Below, piece after piece: positions 61,741-64,000 of a stretch of DNA of 64,000 nt (positions within the stretch are counted from its first letter, which is position 1; every line of letters starts with the position of its first letter). The position numbers and the translations under genes are program-made. The notes under the pieces are model-generated. The model saw nothing but the letters and a program-made list of their open reading frames with translations. It made no database searches and was not told where the DNA came from. This DNA is from Paenibacillus fonticola DSM 21315 (GTDB lineage Bacteria > Bacillota > Bacilli > Paenibacillales > Paenibacillaceae): assembly GCF_000381905.1 (NCBI RefSeq), contig NZ_KB907251.1:62001-126000 (forward strand), in the 5' to 3' direction.

Positions 61741-62704
61741 TTGCGTTGTGCTTATGGCTTTGCTAATCGGGTCATTCCTCTTTGTTAACCGGCATATGAC
61801 TCCTGCAACGCCTGTCATTTGGTATGTGCCGAAGGCACTTGATTCCAGCGTGGAATTTTGGGTTACGCTGCATCAAGGCGTAACGGCCGCAGCCGAAGAA
61901 TACGGCGCTCAAATTATTGTGAAGGGGACGGAGACCGAAAGTGACAGCAGCGGGCAAATTACGCTCCTTCGCCAGGCGCTTGTCGAGAAGCCGGATGCCG
62001 TTATCCTGGCAGCCACCGACCAGCGGCTGCTTCTGCCCGTGGCGGAAGAGCTGACAGCGGCGGGAATCAAGCTGCTCACCGTCGATTCGGGACTTGAGGG
62101 CGGCCAGACGGCGAGCTTTATAGGCACGGATAACTATGAGGCTGGGCAAAAAGCGGGAATCATGATGGCCGAGGCCATTCGCGGTGAAGGGCTCGTCGGG
62201 ATTATAAACACCGTTTATGGCTCGGAAGCCGCACTGCAGCGGGAACAGGGAGTCAGGGATACGCTGCGGCTCTATCCTCGGATTACCGTGCTGGAGAGCA
62301 GTTATAGCGGCGCAATCCGGACGCGGGCGTATGAACTTGCGCGGAAATTGCTGGAACTGGAGCCCGAACTGTGCGGCATCGTGGCCCTGAACGAACCGAC
62401 GGCTGTTGGGGCGGCGCAGGCAGTGGCCGAGCTGCAGGCTGTGCGTCAGGTGAAGCTGATTGGCTTCGACAGTTCGATGCGGGAGGTCGTCTACTTGGAG
62501 GAGGGCGTGCTGCAGGCAACGGTTGTGCAGAAACCTTTTAATATGGGGTACTTGGCTGTAAAAACTGCGATTGATGTCATCAAGGGGCGCGATGTTAATG
62601 ACGTGATCAACACCGGGTCTGTCGTCATCACGAAGGAGAATATGTTTGTTCCTGAGCATCAAAAGCTGCTGTTTCCGTTCTTGGAGGATACACAAGCGAA
62701 TTAA
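61712..62704 (+). CDS. Membrane-anchored ribose-type sugar-binding protein (sensor accessory)
   Basis: A 330-residue type 1 periplasmic-binding fold (FWVTLHQGVTAAAEEYGAQI, TVDSGLEGGQTASFIGTDNY, IGFDSSMREVVYLEEGV) behind an uncleaved N-terminal helix (ILILINCVVLMALLIGSFLF) with no lipobox Cys. The GTG start lies inside the kinase gene, 29 bases before its stop, so translation is coupled. Such proteins next to YesM kinases present sugar to the kinase ectodomain, as in the described xylose-sensing XylFII-LytS systems of Clostridium. That role is inferred from position and anchor. Confidence 0.88.
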   Translation: MRGRILILINCVVLMALLIGSFLFVNRHMTPATPVIWYVPKALDSSVEFWVTLHQGVTAAAEEYGAQIIVKGTETESDSSGQITLLRQALVEKPDAVILAATDQRLLLPVAEELTAAGIKLLTVDSGLEGGQTASFIGTDNYEAGQKAGIMMAEAIRGEGLVGIINTVYGSEAALQREQGVRDTLRLYPRITVLESSYSGAIRTRAYELARKLLELEPELCGIVALNEPTAVGAAQAVAELQAVRQVKLIGFDSSMREVVYLEEGVLQATVVQKPFNMGYLAVKTAIDVIKGRDVNDVINTGSVVITKENMFVPEHQKLLFPFLEDTQAN

Positions 62705-62865
62705 GGCAGCTGGAGAAACAGTTAAACGGACGGAAAACGATTCTATCGGAAACGACACTATGGATAACGATTCCATAATGTGGTTGAACTAACTATACAA
62801 AAAGGATTAAAATGACAATGGGCGGCAGGCTCAATTAAAAATACGAATCAGGGTGGGGGGGTTGC

Positions 62866-63273
62866 ATGGAAGCTATTCAAAAAGAGCCGTCGATGCGTGT
62901 GTTGAAGTGGTTTTTTCTCGTTGTAGACTTGGCTTTTATAATGTACTTCAGCGCCACGGCAATGGGGCTCATTCCGGCAGAATATGCTTATTCAGATTAT
63001 ACCAATCCAATATTGGTTGCCTGGAATTGGTCCTTTTTTCCTCTAGACATGGCCATCTCGCTTACAGGCTTGAGTGCAATTTATTTGCATCGAAAGAGAT
63101 GTAAGGAGTGGAAATCCATCGCATTAATTTCACTTGTTCTTACATTTTGTTCCGGATTAATGGCGATTTCCTACTGGGGAATTCGCTTGGAATTAGATCC
63201 CGTGTGGTGGATACCGAATTTGGCCTTGATGCTGTATCCTTTATTTTTTATTCCTCGCTTTTTAAAAGTATAA
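62866..63273 (+). CDS. Small membrane protein, DUF5360-like (YvaD type)
   Basis: A 135-residue protein with four hydrophobic helices (LAFIMYFSATAMGLIPAEYA, SFFPLDMAISLTGLSAIYLH, ALISLVLTFCSGLMAISY, WWIPNLALMLYPLFFI). The Asp-rich first-helix and WNWSFFPLDM pattern recall the uncharacterised Bacillus YvaD family. The ATG follows GGGTGGGGGGG. A different overlapping frame from 62853 is a shadow. Function unknown. Confidence 0.78.
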   Translation: MEAIQKEPSMRVLKWFFLVVDLAFIMYFSATAMGLIPAEYAYSDYTNPILVAWNWSFFPLDMAISLTGLSAIYLHRKRCKEWKSIALISLVLTFCSGLMAISYWGIRLELDPVWWIPNLALMLYPLFFIPRFLKV

Positions 63274-63292
63274 TGCACAATTCACAAATTAT

Positions 63293-63324
63293 GCGCTGGA
63301 CCACAAGGTCTGGCGCTTTTTATT
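63293..63324 (+). terminator. Terminator of the small membrane protein gene
   Basis: A 10-bp stem GCGCTGGACC/GGTCTGGCGC (two G·U pairs) with loop ACAA is followed by TTTTTATT. Confidence 0.9.
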
Positions 63325-63468
63325 GCTCTGTAGCGGTTGTGACTCCGTCTCTATATGTCGTAATTTTATATATTTTTGTCGTATAGTTCTACTAAAAAAA
63401 TGCATTCTATTGTGGTACCTTAGTACATAGATGTCAGGAAATTATATAAAAATCGGGAGGTTGCGAAA

Positions 63469-64000
63469 TTGAGCATTCGTATTGGCAAGGCCAGCTTTTG
63501 GCATGTTCACGCCTGGGATTATACCAGGGAAGCCCAAGCGCATCAGAATACCGAAATTGCGGCGGTATGGGATGAAAATCCCGAACGCGGAAAGAAAGCG
63601 GCCGAGGAACTGGGTGTGCCCTATTATGTTACCTTGGCAGACATGCTTGCCCAGGACGATTTGGACGCGATTATAGTGGACGCGCCAACGAATCAACATA
63701 AGGAGGTTATGATTGCCGCGGCCAGAGCAGGCAAACATATTTTTACGGAAAAAGTGGTTGCCCCGACGCTTAAGGAAGTTCATGAAATTATCGGTGAAGT
63801 CGCCCAAAACGGCGTAAAATTAACCGTTTCTTTACCGCGGTTAAATGACGGTTACACGCTGGCTATTCAACATATTTTGGACCAGGGGCTGCTGGGCGAA
63901 ATTACTTACGTCAGGGTGCGCTTGTCCCATAACGGCGCGATTGCCAATTGGCTTCCGGAGCACTTCTACAATCTGGAGCAATGCGGCGGAGGAGCGCTGA
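63469..64000 (+). CDS. Gfo/Idh/MocA-family oxidoreductase, 3' truncated by window edge
   Basis: NAD(P)-dependent sugar or polyol dehydrogenase, with only about the first 177 residues in the window. The frame starts at a TTG behind CGGGAGGT and reads MSIRIGKASFWHVHAWDY. The Rossmann part continues (EIAAVWDENPERG, DAIIVDAPTNQHKEVM) to GKHIFTEKVVAPT, the family's EKP-type motif with Val for Pro. The GxGxxG loop is also unusual (GKASFWH). Substrate unknown; related proteins act on inositol, glucose-fructose or cyclic sugar derivatives. Confidence 0.88.
   Translation, partial: MSIRIGKASFWHVHAWDYTREAQAHQNTEIAAVWDENPERGKKAAEELGVPYYVTLADMLAQDDLDAIIVDAPTNQHKEVMIAAARAGKHIFTEKVVAPTLKEVHEIIGEVAQNGVKLTVSLPRLNDGYTLAIQHILDQGLLGEITYVRVRLSHNGAIANWLPEHFYNLEQCGGGAL

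Noticed and set aside
61772-62776. 334-residue antisense frame in the second sugar-binding protein gene
   Set aside because: It covers a convincing periplasmic-binding fold on the other strand and has no start signal of its own.

Overview
The window looks like a chromosomal stretch of a Paenibacillus-type, carbohydrate-degrading Firmicute. The evidence is strong GGAGG ribosome sites with many GTG and TTG starts, Gram-positive lipoproteins, four YesM/YesN-type sensor kinase–AraC response regulator pairs, CUT1 sugar importers without their own ATPase, a BceRS-BceAB module and palindromic repeats of a kind I associate with Paenibacillus. It reads as a row of separate glycan-utilization modules. 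The genus is inferred from architecture, since there is no rRNA or marker gene here.

Region 1 (1–14260) is a galactoside module: a truncated sensor kinase, its AraC-type regulator, two permeases and a sugar-binding lipoprotein, then a reverse-strand AraC regulator, a GH42 and a GH35 beta-galactosidase, and galactokinase. Region 2 (14260–17100) holds a large transglutaminase-like lipoprotein preceded by a leader with its own terminator. Region 3 (17108–28084) is a beta-mannoside module. A regulator/kinase pair faces away from a binding protein, two permeases, a GH2 beta-mannosidase, a cupin sugar isomerase of the D-lyxose/D-mannose type and a zinc polyol dehydrogenase. Together they suggest mannoside to mannose to fructose, possibly to a polyol, without initial phosphorylation.

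Region 4 (28085–31150) is a gene-poor island. It has palindromic repeats, 21-bp inverted repeats at its edges, a dead IS110 transposase with three separate lesions, a possible structured RNA beside it, two copies of a nested palindrome and a MITE-like element. Region 5 (31151–45154) is a xylan/arabinoxylan module: an AraC regulator divergent from a GH52 beta-xylosidase, a kinase/regulator pair, a binding protein with a cre-overlapped promoter, two permeases, a GH43 enzyme and an unassigned (alpha/alpha)6-type glycosidase.

Region 6 (45181–53961) has a stalk-domain secreted protein, a gene remnant with a perfect 20-bp hairpin, a BceRS-BceAB-type module, a BASS-family transporter and a serine beta-lactamase-like hydrolase. 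Region 7 (54175–62704) is a ribose-type (CUT2) importer with ATPase, permease and binding lipoprotein, followed by regulator, kinase and a second, membrane-anchored sugar-binding protein, which looks like a three-component sensor. The ATPase–permease gap holds two 66-bp hairpin repeats. The window ends with a small DUF5360-like membrane protein and the start of a Gfo/Idh/MocA oxidoreductase cut by the edge.

The three CUT1 importers (3646–7179, 20684–23858, 38248–41802) have no ATPase gene nearby and presumably share an MsmX-type ATPase encoded elsewhere. I saw no tRNA, rRNA, CRISPR array or phage genes.
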